From NCBI RefSeq assembly GCF_023015625.1, contig NZ_JALKAH010000002.1, forward strand, positions 186,001 to 250,000: a stretch of DNA of 64,000 bases, read 5' to 3'. Shown piece by piece: positions 56,457-64,000 of the stretch. The notes beneath the pieces were generated by a model. It was not told where the DNA came from. It saw nothing but the letters and a program-made list of their open reading frames with translations, and did no database searches. The stretch is from Yoonia sp. F2084L. GTDB taxonomy: Bacteria; Pseudomonadota; Alphaproteobacteria; Rhodobacterales; Rhodobacteraceae. Both the position numbers and the translations under genes were made by a program. The stretch's first letter is position 1. Every line of letters starts with the position of its first letter.

Positions 56457-56933
56457 TCAGGAGAGTGTCTCTGCTAAAGCGGCCATCTGGTCGGCAGCGG
56501 TGCCCCATCCTTCAAAGAACCCCATGTCCCGGTGGGCATCGGCCCCCGCCTTATTGAGGTGTCTGACCGTTACGGTATAGGTGCAGCCCGTGTCGTGCGC
56601 CTTAATGGTGATGTCTGCGGTAAACGGGAACTGGCCTTCGCCTGAAGTGTCCTGCGGCTGAAACGCGCCTTTCATCATATTGGTGAATGCGAAGCGTTTG
56701 CCAGGGTCCGCGGCCAGAACGCAGCCTTCCCCCATCATTGGCTTTGGCATGTCGGGGACAACCATTGTGGTGTTGAAGCAGCCTCCCGAATGCGGCTCAA
56801 TCACCGCTTCTGTCGTTACAACCGGCTTGGGTGCGAACCACTGCTTCAACAGCTCAGGTTCGGTCCAGCAGCGCCAGATGCTGTGCGCAGATGCATTGAT
56901 CTCACGGGTGAATTGCAGTGTTGTTTCAATCAT
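56457..56933 (-). CDS. SRPBCC (AHSA1-like) domain protein
   Basis: 158 residues from ATG 56933, overlapping the arsR stop by 8 bases. Typical Bet v1/AHSA1 pieces: FTREINASAHSIWRCWTEPE, LLKQWFAPKPV, MMGEGCVLAADPGKRFAFTN and a C-terminal helix GFFEGWGTAADQMAALAETL. These proteins form a hydrophobic cavity; their role with ArsR partners is unknown. Complete and probably functional, unlike its downstream neighbour. Confidence 0.88.
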   Translation of the reverse strand: MIETTLQFTREINASAHSIWRCWTEPELLKQWFAPKPVVTTEAVIEPHSGGCFNTTMVVPDMPKPMMGEGCVLAADPGKRFAFTNMMKGAFQPQDTSGEGQFPFTADITIKAHDTGCTYTVTVRHLNKAGADAHRDMGFFEGWGTAADQMAALAETLS

Positions 56934-57255
56934 CAAAATTCTCAATGCTTTTGGCCAGCGCATCCAGTCGCTCCAACCGACTTTCCCAGATCTCACGCTG
57001 CCAGGCGAGCCAGCCTTGCGCTTCGATCAGGGGTGCCGCCTCGATGTGACAGGTGCGCACGCGCCCTTTCTTGATGGATCGCACAATGCCGGTGTCCTCC
57101 AGCACACGCAGGTGCCGCATAAACGTGGGCAGCGCCATTTGGTGTGGTGCGTGCAGTTCGCTGACGCTGGCAGGGCCAGAGGCCAGCTGTTCAATCACTG
57201 CGCGCCGGGTGGGGTCGGCCATTGCGCCGAAAAAGGAATCAAGTTGGTTAGTCAT
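56926..57255 (-). CDS. ArsR-family regulator with SRPBCC partner
   Basis: 109 residues. Winged helix: FFGAMADPTRRAVIEQLASG, MALPTFMRHLRVLEDTGIVR, KKGRVRTCHIEAAPLIEAQG. This is the ArsR branch that controls SRPBCC genes and has no arsenic-binding Cys set. Starts 40 bases downstream of a perfect inverted repeat (57295-57316), its probable operator. dnaE runs divergently, 106 bases away. Confidence 0.92.
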   Translation of the reverse strand: MTNQLDSFFGAMADPTRRAVIEQLASGPASVSELHAPHQMALPTFMRHLRVLEDTGIVRSIKKGRVRTCHIEAAPLIEAQGWLAWQREIWESRLERLDALAKSIENFDD

Positions 57256-57294
57256 AATGCTAAGTATTGATGTGTCTCGACCGTGTTGTCAATA

Positions 57295-57316
57295 TAGTTA
57301 GCTGCATTGCTAACTA
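57295..57316. promoter_or_regulatory. ArsR operator between arsR and dnaE
   Basis: TAGTTAGC (57295-57302) and GCTAACTA (57309-57316) are perfect 8-base arms with a 6-base spacer. It is 40-61 bases before arsR and 46 bases before dnaE. The GTTAGC/GCTAAC half-sites suit an ArsR dimer; binding is inferred. Confidence 0.6.
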
Positions 57317-57361
57317 AATACATGCGCTTGCAGCCAGACCTGCTTTCGCTACCTTGCCGGT

Positions 57362-60300
57362 ATGACCACTGATCCCCGATTCATCCACCTCCGCGTTCAT
57401 ACCGAATACTCTCTGCTTGAAGGGGCGATCCCGGTCAAAAAGCTGCCCGGTCTGGTGTCTGGTATGGGAATGCCAGCTGTCGCGGTGACCGATAGCAACA
57501 ACATGTTTTGCGCGCTGGAGTTTTCCGAAGGTGCTGCCAAGGCAGGCGTGCAGCCCATCATCGGCTGTCAGGTCGATGTGACCTATCAGCCGCCCGAGCC
57601 CGGCAAACGCCCCGAGGCCCCGGCACCCATCGTCCTGCTGGCCCAGTCTGAGGCGGGCTATATGAACCTGATGAAACTGAATTCCTGCGCCTATCTGGAC
57701 GCCGATGGGCAGTTGCCGCAGGTATCGGTAGAGGAGCTTGCGCAGTATCACGAGGGGCTGATCTGCCTGTCGGGCGGGCCGGATGGGCCAATTGGCCGTC
57801 TGTTGCGCCAAGGCCAGCGCCCCAAGGCCGAGGCTTTCGTGGATCGGTTGGCAGCGATTTATCCTGACCGGCTCTATGTGGAACTTCAGCGTCATCCGGG
57901 TGACGGATTGCCTGAGGCAGAGCGTCTGTCAGAACGTGGCCATATCGAGATGGCCTACGCCAAGAGTTTGCCGCTGGTGGCGACCAATGATGTCTACTTT
58001 CCGAAGTCTGAGCTCTATGAAGCGCATGACGCGCTGATCTGCATCGCCGAGGGCGCTTACGTCGATCAACAGGAGCCGCGCCGCCGGTTGACCCCGCAGC
58101 ATTACATGAAGTCACCGCAGGAAATGGCGACCCTGTTTGCCGATCTGCCAGAGGCGATTGAGAACACGGTTGAGATCGCCAAACGCTGTGCGTTCAAAGC
58201 CTATAAGCGCGACCCTATTTTGCCGAAATTTGCCGATGATGAGGTTGCCGAATTGCGCCGTCAGGCCGAAGCGGGCTTGAAAGCGCGGCTGGCCGTTATC
58301 CCGCATGCAGCAGAGGTTGAAGAATACGAGAAGCGGCTGGAGTTTGAGTTGGGCATTATCGAAGGCATGGGTTTCCCCGGCTACTTCCTGATCGTTGCCG
58401 ACTTTATCAAATGGGCCAAGGATGAGGGTATTCCGGTGGGGCCGGGGCGGGGGTCCGGTGCTGGGTCTTTGGTCGCTTACGCCCTGCTGATCACCGATCT
58501 GGACCCGCTGCGCTATTCGCTGCTGTTCGAACGCTTCCTGAATCCCGAACGTGTGTCGATGCCTGACTTCGACATCGACTTTTGCATGGACCGCCGGGAA
58601 GAGGTCATCCGCTATGTGCAGGATAAATACGGGCGCGATAAGGTCGGGCAGATCATCACCTTTGGTGCGCTCTTGTCCAAGGCCGCAGTGCGCGATGTGG
58701 GTCGGGTTTTGCAGATGCCCTACGGACAAGTGGACCGCCTGTCCAAGATGATCCCGGTCGAAGGGGTGAAACCCGTCTCGATTGAAAAGGCATTGGCGGA
58801 TGAACCGCGCTTGCGCGAAGAAGCCAAAAACGAAGAGGTCGTGGACCGCCTGCTGACCTACGCCCAGCAGCTTGAAGGCCTGTTGCGCAACGCATCGACC
58901 CATGCCGCGGGTGTTGTGATTGGCGACCGTCCGCTGGACGAGCTGGTGCCACTTTATCAGGATCCCCGCTCTGATATGCCTGCCACCCAGTTCAACATGA
59001 AATGGGTGGAACAGGCCGGGTTGGTCAAGTTCGACTTTCTGGGTTTGAAAACGCTGACCGTCATCCAGAACGCTGTTGAGCTGATCCGCAAGGCAGGTCG
59101 CCCGCTGAATATCGCGGCGGATGGGACCAAGCTTTATGATGTGTTGGCGGGGTTCGAGTACGACATCGGGGCGATCCCGCTGGATGACGAAAAATCCTAT
59201 GCGCTTTATTCCAGCGCCAAGACAACAGCCGTGTTTCAGGTGGAATCCAGCGGGATGATGGATGCGCTCAAGCGCATGAAGCCGACCTGTATCGAAGACA
59301 TCGTGGCCTTGGTGGCGCTTTATCGTCCCGGCCCGATGGAGAACATTCCGACCTATTGCGAGGTGAAGAACGGGCAGAAAGATTTGGAATCGATCCACCC
59401 GTCGATTGATCACATCCTCAAGGAAACCCAAGGCATCATCGTCTACCAAGAACAGGTGATGGAGATCGCGCAGGTCATGGCGGGCTACTCGCTTGGTGGC
59501 GCTGACCTTTTGCGTCGGGCGATGGGTAAGAAAATCGCCGAGGAAATGGCCAAAGAACGCCCCAAATTCGAGGCAGGGGCGAAGGCCAACGGGGTGGAGC
59601 CCAAAAAGGCCCGCGAGGTTTTCGATCTACTGGAGAAATTCGCCAACTACGGTTTCAACAAGTCGCACGCGGCGGCCTATGCGGTGGTCAGCTATCAAAC
59701 GGCGTGGCTGAAAGCGAACCACGCGGTCGAATTCATGGCCGGTGTGATGAACTGTGATATCCATCTGACCGATAAGCTGGGTGTCTACTTCCAGGAAGTG
59801 AAAAAGGGGCTGGGCATTGAATATACGCCGCCTTGCGTGAACCGGTCGATGGCGACGTTTGATGTGAAAGATCAAAAGCTGGTCTATGCGCTGGGCGCGC
59901 TCAAAAACGTTGGCGTCGAGGCGATGAAGCTGATTGTCGAAGGGCGGGGCGACAAAGAGTTCGTGAACCTCTTTGATTTCGCCCGCCGGGTGGACCTCAA
60001 ACGGATCGGCAAGCGTCCTTTGGAGATGCTTGCGCGCGCGGGCGCATTTGATGTGCTGGACCCGAACCGGCGCCGGGCGATGATGAGTTTGGATGCTTTG
60101 ACGGCGTATTCGGCAGCAATCCATGATCAGAAATCATCCAATCAGGTTTCGCTCTTTGGGGATGCCGGTGACGACCTGCAAGAGCCGCGTTTGATGGGTG
60201 GCGAAGATTGGTTGCCAGCAGAACGCTTGGCTGAAGAGTTCAAAGCCATTGGGTTCTATTTGTCGGGCCATCCGCTTGATGACTACATGGGGCCGCTTAA

Positions 60301-60859
60301 GCGCAAGCAGGTGCTGACGCTGGACGACGTGATCGTGCGGGCTGGCAAGGGGGCCGCGATTGTGAAAATGGCTGGCACCGTGTCGGGGCGTCAGGAACGG
60401 AAATCTGCGCGCGGCAATCGCTTTGCCTTTGTGCAACTGTCCGATCCGACCGGGCAATATGAGGTGACGATGTTTTCGGACACCTTGGAAGCGTCGCGCG
60501 AGTTTCTGGAAACCGGCAGTCAGATCGTTCTGCAATGCGAAGCGACGATGGAAGCGGATCAGTTGAAACTTTTGGGCCGTTCGGTGTCGCCGGTGGACGC
60601 GGTTGTTGCCGATGCCGGTGGTGCTGGTCTGCGCGTGTTTATTGACGGGCCAGAGGTGATTGGGTCGGTGGCAAGTGTTCTGGCAAATGCAGCAAGCGGC
60701 GCGGTCCGCGCAGGTCGGGGCCCCGTCTACTTTTGTCTGATGAACGATGATCTGCCCGGCGAGGTTGAGTTGGACCTTGGCGAGGAATTCCCGGTCAATC
60801 CACAGATCAAAGGCGCGTTGCGGTCTTTGGGCGGTGTGATCGAAGTGGAAGACGCGTAA
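57362..60859 (+). CDS. dnaE: DNA polymerase III subunit alpha
   Basis: 1165 residues, the main replicative polymerase. N-terminal PHP domain: HLRVHTEYSLLEGAIPV. Palm with the catalytic aspartates PDFDIDF (residues ~402-408) and the third in KFDFLGLKTL. Helix-hairpin-helix region near GKRPLEMLARAGAFDVLD and an OB fold (GKGAAIVKMAGTVSGRQERK) precede the C-terminal tail. Length matches DnaE1. It is monocistronic here, divergent from the arsR unit and convergent with nrdJ, 27 bases away. Confidence 0.98.
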   Translation: MTTDPRFIHLRVHTEYSLLEGAIPVKKLPGLVSGMGMPAVAVTDSNNMFCALEFSEGAAKAGVQPIIGCQVDVTYQPPEPGKRPEAPAPIVLLAQSEAGYMNLMKLNSCAYLDADGQLPQVSVEELAQYHEGLICLSGGPDGPIGRLLRQGQRPKAEAFVDRLAAIYPDRLYVELQRHPGDGLPEAERLSERGHIEMAYAKSLPLVATNDVYFPKSELYEAHDALICIAEGAYVDQQEPRRRLTPQHYMKSPQEMATLFADLPEAIENTVEIAKRCAFKAYKRDPILPKFADDEVAELRRQAEAGLKARLAVIPHAAEVEEYEKRLEFELGIIEGMGFPGYFLIVADFIKWAKDEGIPVGPGRGSGAGSLVAYALLITDLDPLRYSLLFERFLNPERVSMPDFDIDFCMDRREEVIRYVQDKYGRDKVGQIITFGALLSKAAVRDVGRVLQMPYGQVDRLSKMIPVEGVKPVSIEKALADEPRLREEAKNEEVVDRLLTYAQQLEGLLRNASTHAAGVVIGDRPLDELVPLYQDPRSDMPATQFNMKWVEQAGLVKFDFLGLKTLTVIQNAVELIRKAGRPLNIAADGTKLYDVLAGFEYDIGAIPLDDEKSYALYSSAKTTAVFQVESSGMMDALKRMKPTCIEDIVALVALYRPGPMENIPTYCEVKNGQKDLESIHPSIDHILKETQGIIVYQEQVMEIAQVMAGYSLGGADLLRRAMGKKIAEEMAKERPKFEAGAKANGVEPKKAREVFDLLEKFANYGFNKSHAAAYAVVSYQTAWLKANHAVEFMAGVMNCDIHLTDKLGVYFQEVKKGLGIEYTPPCVNRSMATFDVKDQKLVYALGALKNVGVEAMKLIVEGRGDKEFVNLFDFARRVDLKRIGKRPLEMLARAGAFDVLDPNRRRAMMSLDALTAYSAAIHDQKSSNQVSLFGDAGDDLQEPRLMGGEDWLPAERLAEEFKAIGFYLSGHPLDDYMGPLKRKQVLTLDDVIVRAGKGAAIVKMAGTVSGRQERKSARGNRFAFVQLSDPTGQYEVTMFSDTLEASREFLETGSQIVLQCEATMEADQLKLLGRSVSPVDAVVADAGGAGLRVFIDGPEVIGSVASVLANAASGAVRAGRGPVYFCLMNDDLPGEVELDLGEEFPVNPQIKGALRSLGGVIEVEDA

Positions 60860-60886
60860 ACGCCTAACAATACAACCAGCCGCACC

Positions 60887-63169
60887 TCAGCCACATTTGG
60901 AATATCCACAGGATCCGCAGGTCATGCAGCCTTCGACCATCCGCAACTCATAGGATCCACAAGACGAGCAGGCCTTGCCGCGTGGTGCGCCGTTGATGGC
61001 GACTACGTCCGCTTGCGGATCGGCCTTCAGGCCCATCCCCTCACCAGCAAGGAAACCGGTTGAGATCATGTGTTTTTCGATCACGCCACCAATGGCTGCG
61101 AGAATAGACGGCACATATTTACCCTGCATCCATGCTCCACCGCGTGGGTCGAAAACAGCTTTTAACTCTTCGACCACAAATGACACATCGCCACCGCGCC
61201 GGAACACAGCAGAGATCATGCGCGTCAGCGCGACGGTCCAGGCGAAATGCTCCATGTTCTTGGAGTTGATGAACACTTCAAATGGCCTGCGATGCCCGGC
61301 AATAATCAGATCATTCACGGTGATATAGATCGCATGTTCGCTATCCGGCCACTTAAGCTTGTAGGTCGCACCCTCCAATTCCTGCGGGCGGTCCAGAGGT
61401 TCGGACATATAGACGACTTCGGCGCCCTCATCCCCGGTCCGGATTTGGGCAGGCACCTCTGCTGGCGCCGCCTCATCGGAAACTGACAGCACAGAGCCTG
61501 TCACATCATTTGGACGGTAGGTCGTGCAGCCTTTACAGCCTTGATCCCAGGCGGCCATGTAGACCTCTTTGAACGCATCAAAGCTGATATCCTCTGGGCA
61601 GTTGATCGTCTTGGAAATCGAACTGTCGATCCATTTCTGCGCCGCCGCCTGCATGCGGACGTGATCGAGCGGGGCGAGCGTCTGGGCGTTGACGAAATAA
61701 TCGGGCAACGGCACGTCACCTTTCAGATCACGCCAAAGCTGCACCGCATAGTCGACCACCTCTTCTTCGGTGCGCGATCCGTCTTTTTGCAGCACCTTGC
61801 GGGTATAGGCATAGGCAAACACAGGCTCGATCCCGGATGATACATTACCCGCATAAAGGCTTATGGTGCCGGTCGGAGCGATAGAGGTCAAAAGCGCATT
61901 GCGGATACCGTGTTGTGCGATTGCATCGCGCACATCCGCGTCCATCTCTTGCATCGCGCCGCTGGCCAGAAACTTGTCGGCGTCAAACAGCGGGAATGCC
62001 CCTTTTTCTTTCGCCAGATTAACCGAGGCCAGATAGGCAGCCCGCGCAATCTGGTGCATCCACTTGTCGGTCTGCGCGGCAGCGTCTTCTGACCCATAGC
62101 GAAGACCAACCATCAGCAAAGCATCGGCCAGTCCGGTGACACCCAAACCTATCCGGCGCTTGGCTTTTGCCTCGGCCTGTTGTGCCTCAAGCGGAAAGCG
62201 CGAGGCATCCACAACGTTATCCATCATGCGCACCGCTGTGGCGACCAGATCGGTCAGCGCGACCTCATCCAGGGTGGCTGCATCCTCGAACGGATCGTTG
62301 ACCAGACGGGCCATGTTGATCGACCCCAGCAAACACGCGCCATAAGGCGGCAAAGGTTGTTCACCACAGGGGTTCGTGGCCGCAATCGTCTCGCAGTAGT
62401 TCAGGTTGTTCATCTGATTGATGCGGTCGATGAAAATCACACCGGGTTCGGCGTAGTCATAGGTCGACTGCATGATCGCATCCCACAGATCGCGGGCCCT
62501 GACAGTACGGTGCACTTCACCATTGAATACTAAGTCCCAAGACCCATCCGCCTTGACTGCCTCCATAAAGGGATCAGTGATCAGCACGGACATATTGAAC
62601 ATGCGCAACCGGGCCGGGTCAGACTTTGCGGTGATGAAATCTTCTACATCCGGATGATCGCAGCGCATCGTCGCCATCATCGCCCCACGGCGTGATCCGG
62701 CAGACATGATCGTGCGGCACATCGCGTCCCAGACATCCATGAATGACAGCGGGCCCGAGGCATCCGCCGCCACGCCTTTCACACCCGCACCCTTGGGCCG
62801 AATGGTCGAAAAGTCATAGCCGATGCCGCCACCCTGCTGCATGGTCAGCGCGGCCTCTTTGAGCATATCAAAGATACCGCCCATGCTGTCAGGCACAGTG
62901 CCCATGACAAAACAGTTGAAAAGTGTCACCGACCGCGCCGTACCAGCCCCGGCCGTAATGCGCCCCGCAGGCAGGTATTTGAAATCGGCCAGCGCGTCGT
63001 AGAACTTGCCTTCCCAGGCTTTCGGATCGTCCTCTACTGCGGCCAAAGCGCCCGCGATCCGTTGCCAAGTATCTTCAACAGTTTCGTCAATCGGTGTACC
63101 GTCCGCCTCTTTGAACCGGTACTTCATGTCCCAGATTTGTTCGGCAATTGGGGCGGAAAACGCGGTCAT
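60887..63169 (-). CDS. nrdJ: adenosylcobalamin-dependent ribonucleotide reductase (class II)
   Basis: 760 residues from ATG 63169 (AGGAG upstream); the frame is open to 63310 but has no better start. Makes dNTPs without oxygen, with B12. Motifs: TARSVTLFNCFVMGTVPDSM with a cysteine of the radical chain, NPCGEQPLPPYGACLLGSIN (Cys-x-Glu active site), and APTGTISLYAGNVSSGIEPV. The C-terminus has a Cys-rich zinc-ribbon-like end (CSSCGSYELR, CMTCGSCGYSKCG) that shuttles reducing equivalents. No cobalamin riboswitch is seen; two NrdR-like boxes are upstream. Confidence 0.96.
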   Translation of the reverse strand: MTAFSAPIAEQIWDMKYRFKEADGTPIDETVEDTWQRIAGALAAVEDDPKAWEGKFYDALADFKYLPAGRITAGAGTARSVTLFNCFVMGTVPDSMGGIFDMLKEAALTMQQGGGIGYDFSTIRPKGAGVKGVAADASGPLSFMDVWDAMCRTIMSAGSRRGAMMATMRCDHPDVEDFITAKSDPARLRMFNMSVLITDPFMEAVKADGSWDLVFNGEVHRTVRARDLWDAIMQSTYDYAEPGVIFIDRINQMNNLNYCETIAATNPCGEQPLPPYGACLLGSINMARLVNDPFEDAATLDEVALTDLVATAVRMMDNVVDASRFPLEAQQAEAKAKRRIGLGVTGLADALLMVGLRYGSEDAAAQTDKWMHQIARAAYLASVNLAKEKGAFPLFDADKFLASGAMQEMDADVRDAIAQHGIRNALLTSIAPTGTISLYAGNVSSGIEPVFAYAYTRKVLQKDGSRTEEEVVDYAVQLWRDLKGDVPLPDYFVNAQTLAPLDHVRMQAAAQKWIDSSISKTINCPEDISFDAFKEVYMAAWDQGCKGCTTYRPNDVTGSVLSVSDEAAPAEVPAQIRTGDEGAEVVYMSEPLDRPQELEGATYKLKWPDSEHAIYITVNDLIIAGHRRPFEVFINSKNMEHFAWTVALTRMISAVFRRGGDVSFVVEELKAVFDPRGGAWMQGKYVPSILAAIGGVIEKHMISTGFLAGEGMGLKADPQADVVAINGAPRGKACSSCGSYELRMVEGCMTCGSCGYSKCG

Positions 63170-63274
63170 GGCGGGGAATCTCCTAATGGCAGCAGGCAAG
63201 GCCTGCATCTTACGGGGTGGGGTTTCACATTGGAATGGCGAAATGGTGTCGATATCGCCGCAGGCATAATTTCT

Positions 63275-63289
63275 ACCACATATAGTGGT
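63275..63289 (-). promoter_or_regulatory. NrdR box 1 upstream of nrdJ
   Basis: ACCACATATAGTGGT is close to the NrdR consensus (ACACWATATATWGTGT) and is a near-palindrome of 15 bases. It lies 106 bases before the nrdJ start. NrdR represses ribonucleotide reductase genes when dATP is high. Confidence 0.65.
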
Positions 63290-63305
63290 TGATCTCAATA
63301 CATAC

Positions 63306-63320
63306 ACCACATAAACCTTT
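63306..63320 (-). promoter_or_regulatory. NrdR box 2 upstream of nrdJ, degenerate
   Basis: ACCACATAAACCTTT keeps the left half of box 1 and starts 31 bases upstream of it, the standard spacing of tandem NrdR boxes. The right half is not conserved, so it is only probable. Confidence 0.45.
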
Positions 63321-63383
63321 CTCGCAGGTTCTGTTGATTAGTGATCTGCGCGCCTTATCTAAAGCGTATCCCGGGGGGGATTG

Positions 63384-63815
63384 ATGTCGAACACTGTCCA
63401 TATGCTAAAACTATCCGTCGGCACCGAAGACGTTGTCGGGCTGGAAACATGGCAAGCGACAAAGCGCGCGCAGACCGATGACGGGCTGCCGCGCCACATC
63501 ACCCGGATGTGGCCCAAGCGGGGCGACGAAATCCTCAGTGGCGGGTCGATCTTTTGGGTGATCAAAGGCGTGATCCTGTGCCGCCAACCGATCCTGCGGC
63601 TTGATGAATACCTTTCTGCCGATGGTATCCGCCGCTGTGCCATCGTGTGCAAACCCGGTCTGATCCGGGTTGAGGCAACGCCCAAGCGCGCTTTCCAAGG
63701 CTGGCGTTACTTGCCTGTCGCAGATGCGCCGCGCGATTTGCCCGAAGGACGGCAAGGCGAAGAAGCACTTCCCCCTGAACTCTCCAAAGCACTGGCCAGC
63801 ATCGGCGTCCGCTAG
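63384..63815 (+). CDS. DUF1489 family protein
   Basis: 143 residues from ATG 63384, preceded by GGGGGGGA. The family pattern is evident: HMLKLSVGTEDVVGLETWQ, LPRHITRMWPKRGDEILSGG, SIFWVIKGVILCRQPILRLD, FQGWRYLPVADAPRDLP. It is an alphaproteobacterial conserved protein of unknown role; the W-x-x-K-G and R-C sections are invariant. No signal peptide. It is followed by an acyl-CoA synthetase gene 46 bases away. Confidence 0.9.
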   Translation: MSNTVHMLKLSVGTEDVVGLETWQATKRAQTDDGLPRHITRMWPKRGDEILSGGSIFWVIKGVILCRQPILRLDEYLSADGIRRCAIVCKPGLIRVEATPKRAFQGWRYLPVADAPRDLPEGRQGEEALPPELSKALASIGVR

Positions 63816-63861
63816 GCAGGCGGCATTCGCTGTGCCATGATCCGGCACAGGAGGAGCCAGC

Positions 63862-64000
63862 ATGACCATTTTCACCAGTCCCTTTGCGGATGTCGCCGCA
63901 TCCGATCTGACGATCACCCAGCGCATCTTTCAAGGCCTTGAGAACCGACCTGACGAAGTGGTCCTGACCGATGGTCCCTCTGGTCGCACCATGACTGCCG
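63862..64000 (+). CDS. AMP-binding acyl-CoA synthetase, 3' partial
   Basis: Only 46 residues are in the window. AGGAGGA gives a strong ribosome site. The start MTIFTSPFADVAASDLTITQ, then IFQGLENRPDEVVLTDGPSG, matches the beginning of 4-coumarate/acyl-CoA ligase-like ANL enzymes. The adenylation and CoA motifs are outside the window, so the class is probable rather than proven. Confidence 0.65.
   Translation, partial: MTIFTSPFADVAASDLTITQRIFQGLENRPDEVVLTDGPSGRTMTA

Noticed and set aside
58112..59449. 445-codon minus-strand frame
   Set aside because: Antisense of dnaE with no recognisable domain.
63170..63383. Possible cobalamin riboswitch before nrdJ
   Set aside because: The interval is short and lacks the B12-box; NrdR-like boxes explain it better.

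Overview
The window looks like chromosome from an alphaproteobacterium of the family Rhodobacteraceae (Roseobacter group). This rests on gene content and protein style: MipZ-type ParA ATPase, zinc-less L31, class II (B12) ribonucleotide reductase with adjacent NrdR-like boxes, DUF1489, a phasin-like protein behind a PhaR-type box, DUF1127, an orphan TRAP binding protein with a roseobacter-style N-terminal module, and xdhABC coupled to a BMP-type ABC transporter. I saw no rRNA, tRNA, CRISPR array, IS element or prophage structural module. Most of the window is ordinary core chromosome with short operons and compact terminators.

Layout. 1-2.6 kb: end of a right-handed beta-helix protein, a phasin/histone-like Lys-Ala-Pro protein, a DUF1127 protein. 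2.7-8 kb: acetyl-CoA synthetase, LysE exporter, MscS channel, RTX-repeat protein. 8-17 kb: leucine biosynthesis (leuC, leuD, then leuB), interrupted by a membrane protein, a secreted EEP-family protein, an NAD-binding epimerase and its divergent LysR regulator; leuB is followed by an acetyltransferase and a DMT exporter. 17-23.4 kb: FMN glutamate-synthase-like protein, mipZ, RhlE-like helicase, LysM lipochain-like secreted protein, copCD. 23.6-27.9 kb: a regulator-rich accessory patch: TetR-VOC-AlkD operon, TetR with divergent GFA/DUF6958 operon, and an ArsR gene followed by the fused remains of two genes. 28-37.4 kb: rplS-rpmE, gltX, MATE pump, ABC transporter of the YbbAP type divergent from tesA, a decayed SRAP (YedK) gene, dodecin.

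37.4-46 kb: two tandem cold-shock genes sharing a conserved leader, an outer-membrane barrel, an orphan TRAP solute-binding protein, ettA, a VOC protein, an MBL-fold hydrolase and two paralogous periplasmic proteins each with two PilJ-type sensor motifs. 46.2-55.8 kb: a single long minus-strand block, xdhA-xdhB-xdhC-ATPase-permease-small membrane protein-permease-BMP, with ATGA stop/start overlaps at several junctions; I read it as purine uptake plus oxidation. 55.9-64 kb: ArsR with two SRPBCC genes (one frameshifted), dnaE, nrdJ, a DUF1489 gene and the start of an acyl-CoA synthetase.

The items I consider most worth a second look are the twin double-PilJ periplasmic proteins with exactly two cysteines at equivalent places, the duplicated cold-shock leader element, a GC-rich palindromic element inserted in frame in xdhB, the run of three adjacent inverted repeats upstream of the 10.6 kb membrane protein, and three separate gene-decay events (SRAP, ArsR-linked fusion, SRPBCC frameshift). 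Start codons were chosen by ribosome-binding site and family alignment from memory; no database search was possible.
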